DNA of 64,000 nt from Planctomycetota bacterium (GTDB taxonomy: Bacteria; Planctomycetota; Phycisphaerae; Sedimentisphaerales; Anaerobacaceae): assembly GCA_019456145.1 (NCBI GenBank), contig VRUL01000014.1, forward strand, positions 1 to 64,000, read 5' to 3'. The position numbers and the translations under genes are program-made. Below, one piece after another: positions 11,301 to 19,054 of this stretch; position 1 is the stretch's first letter, and every line of letters starts with the position of its first letter. The notes under the pieces are model-generated. The model did no database searches and was not told where the DNA came from. It saw nothing but the letters and a program-made list of their open reading frames with translations.

Positions 11301-11548
11301 GCGAGAGATTGCAGATTGGCATGCCCGGCGATATTGACGGATTTGGCGCTCGTCAGTATATCCGCATTGACAGGGTGACTTACAGTGACGGCTCACATTC
11401 TGAGGATGTTCCCGGCGGTGTTGACCTGTGGCCTACTGAGGCCGATGGTCTTGGCAAATCGCTTTCGCGTAAGGTGCCTAATGATTATGGCAATGATGTA
11501 GCCAATTGGAAAGCCGGCACGCCTTCACCCGGCGTTGTAAATCCATAG
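5396..11548 (+). CDS. Giant secreted dockerin/LTD/PA14/CotH/LamG surface protein
   Basis: Protein of about 2050 residues. I take ATG 5396, which begins a clean signal peptide (MKIALLTLVL to SAGAQ). AGGAGG lies 17 bases upstream, an unusually long spacing. Order: two dockerin-like repeats (about 25-78); a lamin-tail domain (about 85-220); a jelly-roll module split by a PA14-like domain (about 274-417); a chitobiase-type beta domain (about 585-662); a CotH kinase-like domain (about 668-1060, WKFFIWDAEGG at about 945-955 probably the metal-binding Asp site); a second jelly roll; LTD; LamG/concanavalin-like domain (starting GLVAHWKFDDGSG); and two more LTDs to the C-terminus. No cell-wall anchor or sorting signal was seen. 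CotH proteins phosphorylate spore-coat proteins in Bacillus; the substrate here is unknown. Probably an extracellular glycan-binding or adhesion protein. Confidence 0.8.
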   Translation: MKIALLTLVLTLSLTVSAGAQPYTIGDLNADNKVNSKDLQIFSLQWLNPSGCYGSGCADLDGLNGINMVDYSLLSANWQDIRTHLFISELMARNSTTLLDGNGESSDWIELYNPTDTAVNLDGWYLTDDDVYLTKWQFPDGLTIGPGEFLILFASQKTYDENPLNYPYLDSAGYYHTNFELDQDGDYLALVSATAVTHQYSPKYPIQLADISYGLAQHAMMLVPTGASVSYHVPASGDSSLGTDWTDVNFDDSGWDTGVTSVGFGSAGGEGTILRDYWTGIGGSLVSDLTGNSNYPDNPSGSSEPTLFEAPTDWADDYGTRMYGFLYPPTSGSYAFWIASDDNSELWLSTDSNPANASMIANVPGWTNSRVWTTYAEQQSSSITLSAGQKYYIEALQKEGAGGDNFAVTWEGPGIVAGNPIEGQYLSPWTGSWIATDVEQDMLGVNSSLWMRIEFEVEEGQPETFDTLTLRMKYEDGFAAYINGQEVAWRNAPNSVQWDSTALSNRPDENASAIESINLTAFLGTLQSGMNVLSIHGLNDDKNNGDFLILPELIAARNDAVPQYFTTATPGTFNITGAIGVVDEVWFSRKRGFYDIPFQLELYTGDDNAEIRYTSDGTRPTITHGNTYSAPISIGTTTMIRAAAVKPGWLDSVVETHTYLLNASATVKGLPVISLVGDAQETFYEPNGVMAIVGGYYSGGVWTPDGPDSYNNVIQRGMAYERPVSFELIKPGDNSGLQENCGIRVHGSGWMRPRYRRCGGLWSGDCKFSFRLYFRSQYGENRLEYPLFPFEVERFKSIVLRGGHNDRVNPFIIDELLRRLYMDMGQVSSGGIMANVLINGEYKGYFNPCEHIKKQHCQEWFNSDKEWDVMTMNGIRDGDATTWNAMLDSARNYDLSDDAHYQEVGRRLDIPGFIDYLILQLWSGNWDWPQNNWSAASERSEEGQWKFFIWDAEGGMSSGGLNTVYLGRLNSQNNANGYLYRALKVNINFRQLFADRVYKHFFNGGAFTNANINKRFYELRDEMLVVLPNMSTYIVDTWTPQRWNIIYNAFVQEGIYFTVVAPNFYINGSPQHGGEISSSDQLTMDNPNGSGTIWYTTDGNDPRLPDSMQIISTTLVTEDSVKQVLVPAGPVDPNWYIDPAFDDSGWNDGTFISGKTGGVGYDETPDYVPYISHDVEALMNADLNPGANNSCYIRIPFTFNGDPSNFNFMTLKIRYDDGFVAYLNGDELERKNFTGTPAWNSNASGGHEAAGLESIPVSGKLNSLRQGDNVLAIHGLNTSNTSSDFLISAELIAGEANSTGGISPNAVEYNSQQLTFNKSTHVKARVLDGITWSALNEAIFAVGPVVENLRITEIMYHPRNTGDSNDPNEEFIELKNIGPNTLNLNLVQFTEGIDFTFPDIELGPGEHILVVKDRGAFQAQYGTGINIAGEYTGSLANDGENIKLDDSIGRRILDFEYKDGWQNITDGDGFSLTVIDPDDSAIYVSEGLVAHWKFDDGSGSTAIDSAGTNNGTLFGDPTWTAGRINGALSLDGSSDYVSVAPVSPLAGVNVTAQAWVRVDEFAGIWNPILTQHDLSNNGYYFYVSSGAPAFYIVGGVAFVQVISNEAINANQWYHVAGTNDGSNLKLYVDGELKDSSSSTGFLGVNYNAYIGCESTSLLYYNGLIDDVRIYNRAVSESEFLNIADPTGRLNRKSSWRASVYRNGTPGWDDSGILPEPGAVVINEVMSHSNAGPDWIELHNTTGAPINIGGWFLSDNDRDEPNLMKYRIANGTTINANDYLVFYQDTDFNNPGDPGSIVPFAFSENGEEACLSSRLDPNGMLTGYRQVEDFGPAQSNVSFGRYYKSSTDNFNFVAMDYNTPDANNPYPKVGPVVINEIMYNPPTGNQKEEYVELHNITGSPVTLYRIDKFTPWKFTDGIDYTFSPSPPVTIPAFSYLMIVKDLASFISRYGSMPLGVQVLEDYSGWLSNAGERLQIGMPGDIDGFGARQYIRIDRVTYSDGSHSEDVPGGVDLWPTEADGLGKSLSRKVPNDYGNDVANWKAGTPSPGVVNP

Positions 11549-11594
11549 AATCCTGAGGAAAGGCAAACATACCATCTGTGATCTAGCGCGGATT

Positions 11595-14135
11595 CTATTT
11601 CAGATCCAGACATAAATCGGCAGTCGGATTTTTCTGGTGGAAGAGCGTCTCCCCGAAGAAGACTACTTCGCTGATATTGATTCCAGCGACGGAGTAAGGC
11701 TTGCCACTTGTAGTTCTGAGGAGCAGGATTTCGGCATTGAAGCTTATGTTACTTTCATCGAAGCTGGCTTTTGCCGGCCCTTTTTCGGCAATAAAGAAAT
11801 AATCGGTGTTTTTGTTTGAAGTGACCTTAAAAGCGATTATGTCGGGAGACTCTGAGTCAGGCGTGAGAAGCTCTGTAGAGATCGAAGGAGAGTGGGATTT
11901 CAGATAGGGATAGAGCAGGATATCGAAAGTCTGAGGCGGGGCGCCGGTTGTCAAGAATCTAAATCCTTTGGCGGGAGTGTTTGTTTTTCCGTTTATCATT
12001 CGTTTTGCAGCAATGAAGAAATCAAACGGTTTGCAGTCGATTGTGGCTTGGTTGAGCGGGATGATGAGAATGTTGCCGCCCACATCATAATTGGTTCTGA
12101 TGCATTTTGATCGGGTGTCGACGGAGGGAACAGCGTCCTGGGCAAAGTGCCAGTTCTGATCGTATGTGTGGTTCCCTGAGCCAGTGATGCGGTCACGAAC
12201 AAACCAGTAATCCGGTTTGATAAAGAGTATGCTTCTTCGATGTGATATGTTCGGGTATCCGGAGAAGACCGCGGAGACATAATCGAGGGCGTTATTGGAG
12301 AACCATTTGTCAGTTTTGCCGGTGGTCCTGGGCTGGTTTCGTTTGTCGATGCAGACAGTGTTGTGATAAGAAGTCTGGAGATAGCGCTGGATGTCGGCAC
12401 GTTCATAGCTTCGTATTCCGGGGTCGATGAGTAGTTCACGGCCGAAAGCATAGGCGGTAAGTGAAAGGACGTCGAGGTGACCGTGTGCTCCCGAACTGGA
12501 TTTGAAAACGAGGTGGCGGGCGTTTTCGTATGGTCTGTCGGTGTAGGGGCTTCGCATGATGGTCCAGCCGCCATGCGGGAAGTATAGGGAGGATGCAGAG
12601 GGTGGTACTCCGCTGCGGCCTTTTGATAAAACGTAACGTATGTCATCTCTATCAAAGTGCTTCATGGCCGTGGGCAATGCGTAGGGCTCACATCCGCCCC
12701 AGTCACCAATGAAAGGCATGATGCCGTTGGGCTGCGTCACTGCGGCGAGGAAGTCCTGGACCCTGTTTAAGCGAAGCCGTACATTCGGATCTATATGTAT
12801 ACCCTCGATTTCGAGCGATTCGAGTGTGGCGAGCATAGCCTTGTATGCCATACAGATGTATCCGGGGGCGTCTTCCATCTCTTTACCGTCCGGGTAGATG
12901 TCCCTCATGACGTTTCTTTCAAAACCGGTTTTGCCGTATTCGAGCCAGATTTTCCGGTCGCGAAATCCAGGGAATTGCCTAGCGGCGTATGTTACGACCG
13001 ATGTTACGGTTGCCAGCCAGTTTCCTCCGGAGAAGTCGTCGTTTTTCAGATAGTCTACATGCTCCCAGATGGAATAGAGGTAGTTAGCCCAGAGTTGGTC
13101 ATCTACATTCCTGGCAGCGGTTACTTGGGGGAAGCGCGAGATAAGCCATGAGAGACGTGCGGCAGTGTCGAGAGTCCGCCAGGTGGGGTAGTCGGCACGG
13201 CTCATGATGTCGGGTTTTGGGTTTTCGTTGACCCAGTCGTAGAAGATGTCGCGAAATCGCCCAGCCCAGAAGAGAGAACCAGTATGATAACATGCATCAG
13301 CCATAACCCCGAGAGGAGAACCGCGGTTAAGAAAGTTCTTATGTTCGTACCAATCTGTGGTCTTCATCCATGCCCAGTCGATGGGCAAGGGATCTTTTCG
13401 TGAAAGACCTGCGAAGTTTAGATCGCCGGCGGCGTACTTGTTTGCTCGATCTAGGTCATATGATGAATTCGTAGGACTTTCGGGTTTGTGAATCGATGCG
13501 AAGCGTGCCCTCAATTCAGAGCAGGCTGCGGGCCAGTTGTCGTCAGCGACTTGTGAGTAGAAGTTTTTGAGGGATGTGAGGTCCGGTTTGATTCGGTCGC
13601 GGAGGAGCTTTGTGACCTCAGTAAGGCCGGGATGTTCGTAGCCCTTGTAGATACGAATGGTGTGAACGCCGGTGCGAATCGATCGCCGGCCAAAATCAAA
13701 ACGGAGCCAGCGGGCTGTTGTGAGCGGTAATCGCAGGATTTGGAAGTGGACCGGATCACGGGCTTGGCAAATTTCCCTGAAGGACCCGTCAAGGCTCTGC
13801 GAGGACACTTCGATGATGACAGACGGGGGACTGCCGGAGGCGCCGAGCTGGATGCGGTCGAATGTGCAAGGCCGACCGAGGTCAACCGTGAAGGTATGAT
13901 GCTGGTCGACAGGGGCAAATGCAAAACGGCCTCTACTGATAGGTCCGTCACTCAGGAGTGCGTTTGGATCGAATGGGCCGATAAGTTTTGCAGCGGTTTG
14001 GACTTTGGCGCCGAGCTTTTGGGAGAGGAAGTTCTGCGGATATTTTGCGAATACCGGGCCATACGAGTAGAATCCCATGGCAAGTACAAGCAGAGTACTG
14101 AATCTCAAATTATCATATAGGTGTCTCAATGACAT
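11595..14135 (-). CDS. Heparinase II/III-family polysaccharide lyase with N-terminal discoidin-like domain
   Basis: Protein of 846 residues. ATG 14135 is preferred because GGAAGG lies 7 bases upstream; a TTG 15 bases earlier is less likely. A signal peptide (LLVLAMGFYSYGPVFA) is followed by a beta-sandwich resembling F5/8C (about 50-165, with FDRIQLGASGSP and RWLRFDFG), an alpha/alpha-toroid, and the heparinase II/III C-terminal beta domain. The SGAHGHLDVLSLTAYAFGRE segment is the family's His/Asp-rich active region. Such enzymes cleave uronic-acid polysaccharides by beta-elimination. Divergent from the Gfo/Idh-sulfatase pair, which suggests a common sulfated uronic glycan. The family also includes alginate and other lyases, so substrate is open. 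Confidence 0.82.
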   Translation of the reverse strand: MSLRHLYDNLRFSTLLVLAMGFYSYGPVFAKYPQNFLSQKLGAKVQTAAKLIGPFDPNALLSDGPISRGRFAFAPVDQHHTFTVDLGRPCTFDRIQLGASGSPPSVIIEVSSQSLDGSFREICQARDPVHFQILRLPLTTARWLRFDFGRRSIRTGVHTIRIYKGYEHPGLTEVTKLLRDRIKPDLTSLKNFYSQVADDNWPAACSELRARFASIHKPESPTNSSYDLDRANKYAAGDLNFAGLSRKDPLPIDWAWMKTTDWYEHKNFLNRGSPLGVMADACYHTGSLFWAGRFRDIFYDWVNENPKPDIMSRADYPTWRTLDTAARLSWLISRFPQVTAARNVDDQLWANYLYSIWEHVDYLKNDDFSGGNWLATVTSVVTYAARQFPGFRDRKIWLEYGKTGFERNVMRDIYPDGKEMEDAPGYICMAYKAMLATLESLEIEGIHIDPNVRLRLNRVQDFLAAVTQPNGIMPFIGDWGGCEPYALPTAMKHFDRDDIRYVLSKGRSGVPPSASSLYFPHGGWTIMRSPYTDRPYENARHLVFKSSSGAHGHLDVLSLTAYAFGRELLIDPGIRSYERADIQRYLQTSYHNTVCIDKRNQPRTTGKTDKWFSNNALDYVSAVFSGYPNISHRRSILFIKPDYWFVRDRITGSGNHTYDQNWHFAQDAVPSVDTRSKCIRTNYDVGGNILIIPLNQATIDCKPFDFFIAAKRMINGKTNTPAKGFRFLTTGAPPQTFDILLYPYLKSHSPSISTELLTPDSESPDIIAFKVTSNKNTDYFFIAEKGPAKASFDESNISFNAEILLLRTTSGKPYSVAGINISEVVFFGETLFHQKNPTADLCLDLK

Positions 14136-14435
14136 TTCAAAACCTTCCAATATGATATTTTAACAAAACCTCCTCAAACATTCTATCGTTTTTATTAACA
14201 AGTCTTAGAGCAAAAATAAACACCGCAACAATAACATAATAATGGGTAAAAACAGTAGAAGTTTCGTAGTAAATTTGGTATATAGATGTATCTGAATGTC
14301 ATAGAATGTTACAAAGCTACGCGTACGGAAAATGTCGGTTTACGTGCAGCCGTCGAAATTATGCCCAGAACATCGATGAGTTCATGGTGATGATGAGATT
14401 CAAACATGTACGTACACAGAAAGGAGACAATTCAA
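14136..14435. other. Divergent intergenic region between lyase and oxidoreductase
   Basis: About 300 bases, AT-rich next to the lyase gene. It must contain promoters for both directions, but I found no convincing -35/-10 pair and no RNA gene or repeat. An in-frame ATG at 14406 precedes the chosen oxidoreductase start. Confidence 0.5.
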
Positions 14436-15857
14436 ATGTTTTCTAAAATGATTCCAGATTCGTCCGGTAGATCGGTCCATGTTACCGGCCGGGGAGTATC
14501 ACGGCGGAGTTTCCTGGCTGCCGGGCTTGCTATGCCTCTCATCATCCCCCGGCATGTCCTTGGGGGGGCGGGTCATCAGACGCCAAGCGATACACTCAGA
14601 ATTGCCGCGGTAGGTGTAGGAGGCATGGGGCAAGCCTACCTGCACGGCTGCAGGAACGAACAGATTGTCGCACTCTGCGACCTCGACCACAATCGCTCGG
14701 CAAAGGTGTTTCGGAACTATCCGAAGGCGACGCGCTATCATGATTTTAGAAAAATGTTCGATAAAGAAGCTAAGAACTTCGATGCGCTTATCATCGGCAC
14801 GCCTGACCACACCCACGCAATCCTGCTGATGACCGCTGTGAAACTCGGCAAGCACATTTACTGCGCCAAGCCAATCACACACAGCATCGGTGAGGCCAGA
14901 AAGATTCGTGCGGCCCTTGGCAAAGCGAAAGATCTTGTTACTAAGTCCAGCGTACAGTCTTCCGGAACCGACCATTCACGAAACACAACGGAGTTATTGA
15001 AATCGGGCGTCTTAGGGGGCGTGCGTGAACTGCATATATGGTGTGATCACCCGGCTTACCCTTGTTCATTAGTCAGACCGACGGATAAGCAAACGCCGCC
15101 TTCGGGAATGGACTGGGACATGTGGATTGGGCCGGCACCTTACAGGCCCTATCATTCGGCTTACCATCCTGCAAACTGGCGTCCCTGGTGGGATTTCGGA
15201 ACCGGTACTGTCGGTGATATGGCCTGCCACACCATGCATGTGTACTTCAAAGAGCTGCAACTCGGTGCACCCAAGTTGGTCTATGGTTACGGTTCGACCC
15301 GGCATAAGGGTTTTTTCCAGATCGTCTCGACGCCGGAGTGCCAAAGCCACACCAACATAGTGACATGGGAATTCCCATCACGAGGTGAACTGCCACCGCT
15401 GACAGTACACTGGTATGACGGAGGCATGAAGCCCCATAGGCCGATTGAACTTCATCACAACCTTCGCCTGCCTTCCAGCGGCCTTCTGTTCGTGGGCGAG
15501 AAAGGCAAATTATTAACAGGTTTTGGCGGAGGCAATCCGTTCGGCCGTCGTAGCCTCGGGCTGGTAGGCGGCTTGCTGCTGCCGGAGGAAAAGTTTCGTG
15601 ACTTCGAACAACCGGCCAAGACCATGCGCCGCTGTGACTCCCATTACATCGAATGGACGCAGGCCTGCAAGACAGGCGGACGTACAGTCTGCCCAGTTGA
15701 GTTCGGCTGCGAGATGACCGAGATGGCCCTGCTTGGGACTTTGGCGCTTCGCACGAGAAGACCGCTCGAATGGAATGCAAAAAAGATGCGTATCACTAAC
15801 GACGAAAAAGCCAACGATTTAGTCGACCCACCCTACCGCTCCGGATGGTCACTTTAG
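14436..15857 (+). CDS. Tat-exported Gfo/Idh/MocA-family oxidoreductase
   Basis: Protein of 473 residues. ATG 14436 has AAGGAG 9 bases upstream and is preferred over the in-frame ATG at 14406. A twin-arginine signal (SRRSFLAAGLA) implies export of the folded, NAD(P)-loaded protein. The Rossmann motif is GVGGMG, followed by the C-terminal Gfo/Idh alpha/beta domain. The segment normally reading EKP is CAKP here: the catalytic Lys remains and the preceding Glu is Ala. Family members oxidise or rearrange sugars and inositols. A 54-base gap leads into the sulfatase on the same strand, suggesting cotranscription and work on a desulfated sugar. Confidence 0.85.
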   Translation: MFSKMIPDSSGRSVHVTGRGVSRRSFLAAGLAMPLIIPRHVLGGAGHQTPSDTLRIAAVGVGGMGQAYLHGCRNEQIVALCDLDHNRSAKVFRNYPKATRYHDFRKMFDKEAKNFDALIIGTPDHTHAILLMTAVKLGKHIYCAKPITHSIGEARKIRAALGKAKDLVTKSSVQSSGTDHSRNTTELLKSGVLGGVRELHIWCDHPAYPCSLVRPTDKQTPPSGMDWDMWIGPAPYRPYHSAYHPANWRPWWDFGTGTVGDMACHTMHVYFKELQLGAPKLVYGYGSTRHKGFFQIVSTPECQSHTNIVTWEFPSRGELPPLTVHWYDGGMKPHRPIELHHNLRLPSSGLLFVGEKGKLLTGFGGGNPFGRRSLGLVGGLLLPEEKFRDFEQPAKTMRRCDSHYIEWTQACKTGGRTVCPVEFGCEMTEMALLGTLALRTRRPLEWNAKKMRITNDEKANDLVDPPYRSGWSL

Positions 15858-15911
15858 TTGGAGTTGTCCGCCCATGGATAAGAGTGGTAAGGAAAAATAT
15901 CGAGGAAAACA

Positions 15912-17438
15912 ATGAATAGGCGTGATTTTCTTAAAGCTATAGGATTAGGCACTGCTTCTTTTTTTTCGAAAACACCATTCACTAAAGCCGTCGATCCAAA
16001 GAAACAAACCGTCAATATCCTGTTCTTCACTGCTGACGATCTTAACTGCGACTCAGTTGGCTGTTTCGGAGGTAAAGTGCCCGGCCTAACCCCGAATCTT
16101 GATTCCTTTGCTACTGAAGGCATGCGATTTGAAAACGCACACGTGACCGTCGCCATCTGTCAGCCAAGTCGAGGCGTCCTTGCAACAGGTCTTTATGGAC
16201 ACAACAGCGGAATAATGGGCTTCATGCAGACCAATCGTGACATACCAACCATTATGCCAACCTTGAGAGATGCCGGCTACCTTACCGGTATCCTCGGCAA
16301 AGTTAAACACTCAACACCAAAAGCCGGGTACAAATGGGACTTCGTCCATGACCGGAACGAATTAGGCAGTGGGCGTGATCCGGATCTCTATTACAGTTAC
16401 TGCAAGGATTTTTTCACAAGGTGCCGCCGTGAAAACAAACCATTCTATTTTATGATCAACTCACACGATCCTCATCGCCCATACCATATTCCCGGAAAGC
16501 CCATCAAAGATGCGAAAGAACCCTCAAAGACATATAAACCCAATGAGGTCGCAGTTCCTGGTTTTGTCCCCGACCTGCCTGGTGTTCGCAAAGAACTGAG
16601 CTACTACCTGAATTCAGTCCGCCGTCTCGATGATACCTTCGGTAAAACAATGCAGGCCCTAAAGGAGTCAGGATTCGATAAGAATACCCTGGTAATGTTC
16701 ATCTCTGATAACGGTATCGCCATACCATTTGCAAAATGCAACACCTACCTTACCAGCACACGCACCCCATGGATCGTTCGATTGCCCGGTGTAGTAAAGC
16801 AAGGCTCGGTCGACAAACAACACTTCATCTCAGGAATTGATTTTTTCCCAACAGTACTCGAAGCGGTAGGTCTACCCATTCCCAAGGGGCTCGATGGTTT
16901 CTCATTCATGGCCTTGCTTAAAGGTAAAAAACAATCCGGCCGTGACAAAGTCTTTACCCAGATAGACATGAAAGCAGGTGGAGATGCCGTCCCCATGCGA
17001 TGTGTTCAGAACAACCGCTTCGGCTATATCTTCAGCCCGTGGAGCGATGGCAAGTTCTATTACAGGAACAATAATGAGGGGCTCACCATGAAAGCCATGG
17101 TCGAAGCTGCAAAAACGGATCCCTACATCGCAGAGCGCGTCAAAATGTTCCGATACCGCGATCCCGAGGAGTTTTATGATCTCAAGAACGACCCAGATTG
17201 CCTCTTCAACCTTGCTGACAAAGCAGGCTTCGAAAACGAACTAAAGAAGATGCAGAAGCAGCTTCAAGACTGGATGAGACGAACCGGCGACCCACTCCTG
17301 AGAGCCTTCGAAAATCGTGACTCACCGGAGAAGCTTAGAACCATTCTAATTGACACATACGGCCAAAACTACATAAAAGCCGCAAAGGGCCAAAAGAGAA
17401 TCCCGCAAGGTAAAAAAAAGAAAAAGAGGAACAAATAA
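15912..17438 (+). CDS. Type I (formylglycine) sulfatase, exported
   Basis: Protein of 508 residues with a twin-arginine-like start (NRRDFLKAIGLG). Metal-site residues appear in FFTADDLN (Asp42, Asp43), and CQPSRGVLATG matches the CxPSRxxLxTG sulfatase signature, making Cys83 the expected formylglycine. HDPHRPY and the later SDNG segment complete the metal and sulfate site. A GAGGA lies just before ATG. It removes sulfate esters from glycans and needs a formylglycine-generating enzyme; the only SUMF1 protein in the window (32053-33231) lacks a key Cys, so maturation is probably encoded elsewhere. The C-terminus is strongly basic (repeated Lys). Confidence 0.9.
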   Translation: MNRRDFLKAIGLGTASFFSKTPFTKAVDPKKQTVNILFFTADDLNCDSVGCFGGKVPGLTPNLDSFATEGMRFENAHVTVAICQPSRGVLATGLYGHNSGIMGFMQTNRDIPTIMPTLRDAGYLTGILGKVKHSTPKAGYKWDFVHDRNELGSGRDPDLYYSYCKDFFTRCRRENKPFYFMINSHDPHRPYHIPGKPIKDAKEPSKTYKPNEVAVPGFVPDLPGVRKELSYYLNSVRRLDDTFGKTMQALKESGFDKNTLVMFISDNGIAIPFAKCNTYLTSTRTPWIVRLPGVVKQGSVDKQHFISGIDFFPTVLEAVGLPIPKGLDGFSFMALLKGKKQSGRDKVFTQIDMKAGGDAVPMRCVQNNRFGYIFSPWSDGKFYYRNNNEGLTMKAMVEAAKTDPYIAERVKMFRYRDPEEFYDLKNDPDCLFNLADKAGFENELKKMQKQLQDWMRRTGDPLLRAFENRDSPEKLRTILIDTYGQNYIKAAKGQKRIPQGKKKKKRNK

Positions 17439-17588
17439 CTGAAACGTTCTTGTAAATAAGGCAGTCATTTAGAAGCGAACAACATGACAAGGACAATAAC
17501 TTCATATACCCACGAGAACTCGAGTTGCCCAACAACAGAGCACACCTTCCTTCCACCACTTACAAAAAGCATGCCCACTACTGCTAAA

Positions 17589-19049
17589 CTATATCACCGG
17601 TGCAGTTAGTTTATCTTTGTCGATCAATCCAAGAGAGGCCAACAAGTTGACTTGAGATGTGTTGTAACGAACTACAGTCTCTGCATAACGAAGACGTGCC
17701 TGTGCATGGGCATCCTGGGATTGCAAAACATCAAGCATGGTCATAGTACCAGCCTCAAAATTAGCCTGAATCAGCTTATAAGCCTGCTCGGCTGCAGTAA
17801 GTTGTTTTTGTGATTTTGAAATCAACTCACGATACATTTTACTGTCCTGCTTGAATCGAACAACTTGCGCCCTGACCTCGTCGAGTTGGCGATCAGCTTC
17901 GATCAAAGCCTGCCGTTCGAAGGCCTTAGCTGTCTTTACAGCACCAAATGAAGAAAGACTCCATTGCCATCCAGTGCCTGCTGAGAATCGCTGCTGGTCC
18001 TTAAATGCAAACGATTTGTCACCATCATCTGCTTTGATACCTCCAAATTGATAGATCACTCCTAATGCAGGACCGAATCCGCCCCACCAGGTAGCATGTG
18101 TTTTAGCTTCAATAGCCTCAACCATAGTTCGCACACTTTCAAGGTCCGGTCGGTAACGTACGGCTAATTCTAAAAGCTTATCAAGTTCAATGTCATTACG
18201 GACAAGATCGATCAGTGATAGCTCAGTGGCCTGGGGAACCAAAGTTACGGAGGAGTTAAGATGGAGGGTAAGTGATAGGGATACCGATGCGTTATAAAAG
18301 GCATTTAGTGTTTTCGACAATTCTTGTTCTCGCTTTGCCAGGTGAGCTTGGGCCCTTGAAACATCGGCCGGAATCCCCGTTCCAGCCTTATTGTGAAGTT
18401 GATTTATCCGAAGGAGTTCCTGGGCTTCAGAAACAGCTTGCTGCGATGCAGCTAAACGGGCTTGAGCGAGAATGAGTTCGTAATATTGAACTGCAGCTTT
18501 TCGGAGAGTTTCGGAGATAACAGCCTGTTCTTGATGCTCCGATGCTGTCAGTCGCTTTTTAGCTGCGATGATTTCATATTTTACTTTTCCTGGATTCAAT
18601 ACCCATTGCGCTGCAATACTGGTCTGAAGCGTATTAAAACCTACACCAACCAGATCCCCCTCAGTAGCCCGCACCGAACCTTGGACATCCTGGAATAATA
18701 CACTTGGAACCAGGCTCGGAAGGATGCTGCCATGTGCGCTTTCGAGCAGCCCCTTAGAAACCATTACCTGTTCTTTAGCTTGAAGTATATCAAAGTTTTC
18801 GGCAGCAGCGACACGGACGACAGTAGGCAGGTTGATAGCATAAATTTCCCGATACATTGGTTTGATTTGCGAAGCATCCAGCTTTAGCAGTTGTTCAGAT
18901 GAAATTTGCCGCACAGGTGAGATATCAGGTTTTTCCAACACTGTCTGGCTTTGCTCAGGCGATGTGCAGCCTCCTAAGACAATAAGTATTAACAACCATT
19001 TGTTAGGATACCGTCTGAATATTTCAATCATCTTCGTTTCCGCTTCCAT
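17589..19049 (-). CDS. TolC-like outer-membrane efflux channel, probable lipoprotein
   Basis: Protein of 486 residues (or 480 from the internal ATG at 19031). The N-terminus ends in a lipobox, VLGGC (Cys28 from the first Met), predicting an acylated outer-membrane factor. Two long helical repeats rich in Ala, Gln and Glu, for example QAVISETLRKAAVQYYELIL and AEQAYKLIQANFEAGTMTML, are typical of TolC/OprM channels. Last gene of the ECF-RND operon; it begins 5 bases after the adaptor's stop. It provides the exit duct for the RND pump. Confidence 0.88.
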   Translation of the reverse strand: MEAETKMIEIFRRYPNKWLLILIVLGGCTSPEQSQTVLEKPDISPVRQISSEQLLKLDASQIKPMYREIYAINLPTVVRVAAAENFDILQAKEQVMVSKGLLESAHGSILPSLVPSVLFQDVQGSVRATEGDLVGVGFNTLQTSIAAQWVLNPGKVKYEIIAAKKRLTASEHQEQAVISETLRKAAVQYYELILAQARLAASQQAVSEAQELLRINQLHNKAGTGIPADVSRAQAHLAKREQELSKTLNAFYNASVSLSLTLHLNSSVTLVPQATELSLIDLVRNDIELDKLLELAVRYRPDLESVRTMVEAIEAKTHATWWGGFGPALGVIYQFGGIKADDGDKSFAFKDQQRFSAGTGWQWSLSSFGAVKTAKAFERQALIEADRQLDEVRAQVVRFKQDSKMYRELISKSQKQLTAAEQAYKLIQANFEAGTMTMLDVLQSQDAHAQARLRYAETVVRYNTSQVNLLASLGLIDKDKLTAPVI

Positions 19050-19054
19050 TAAAC

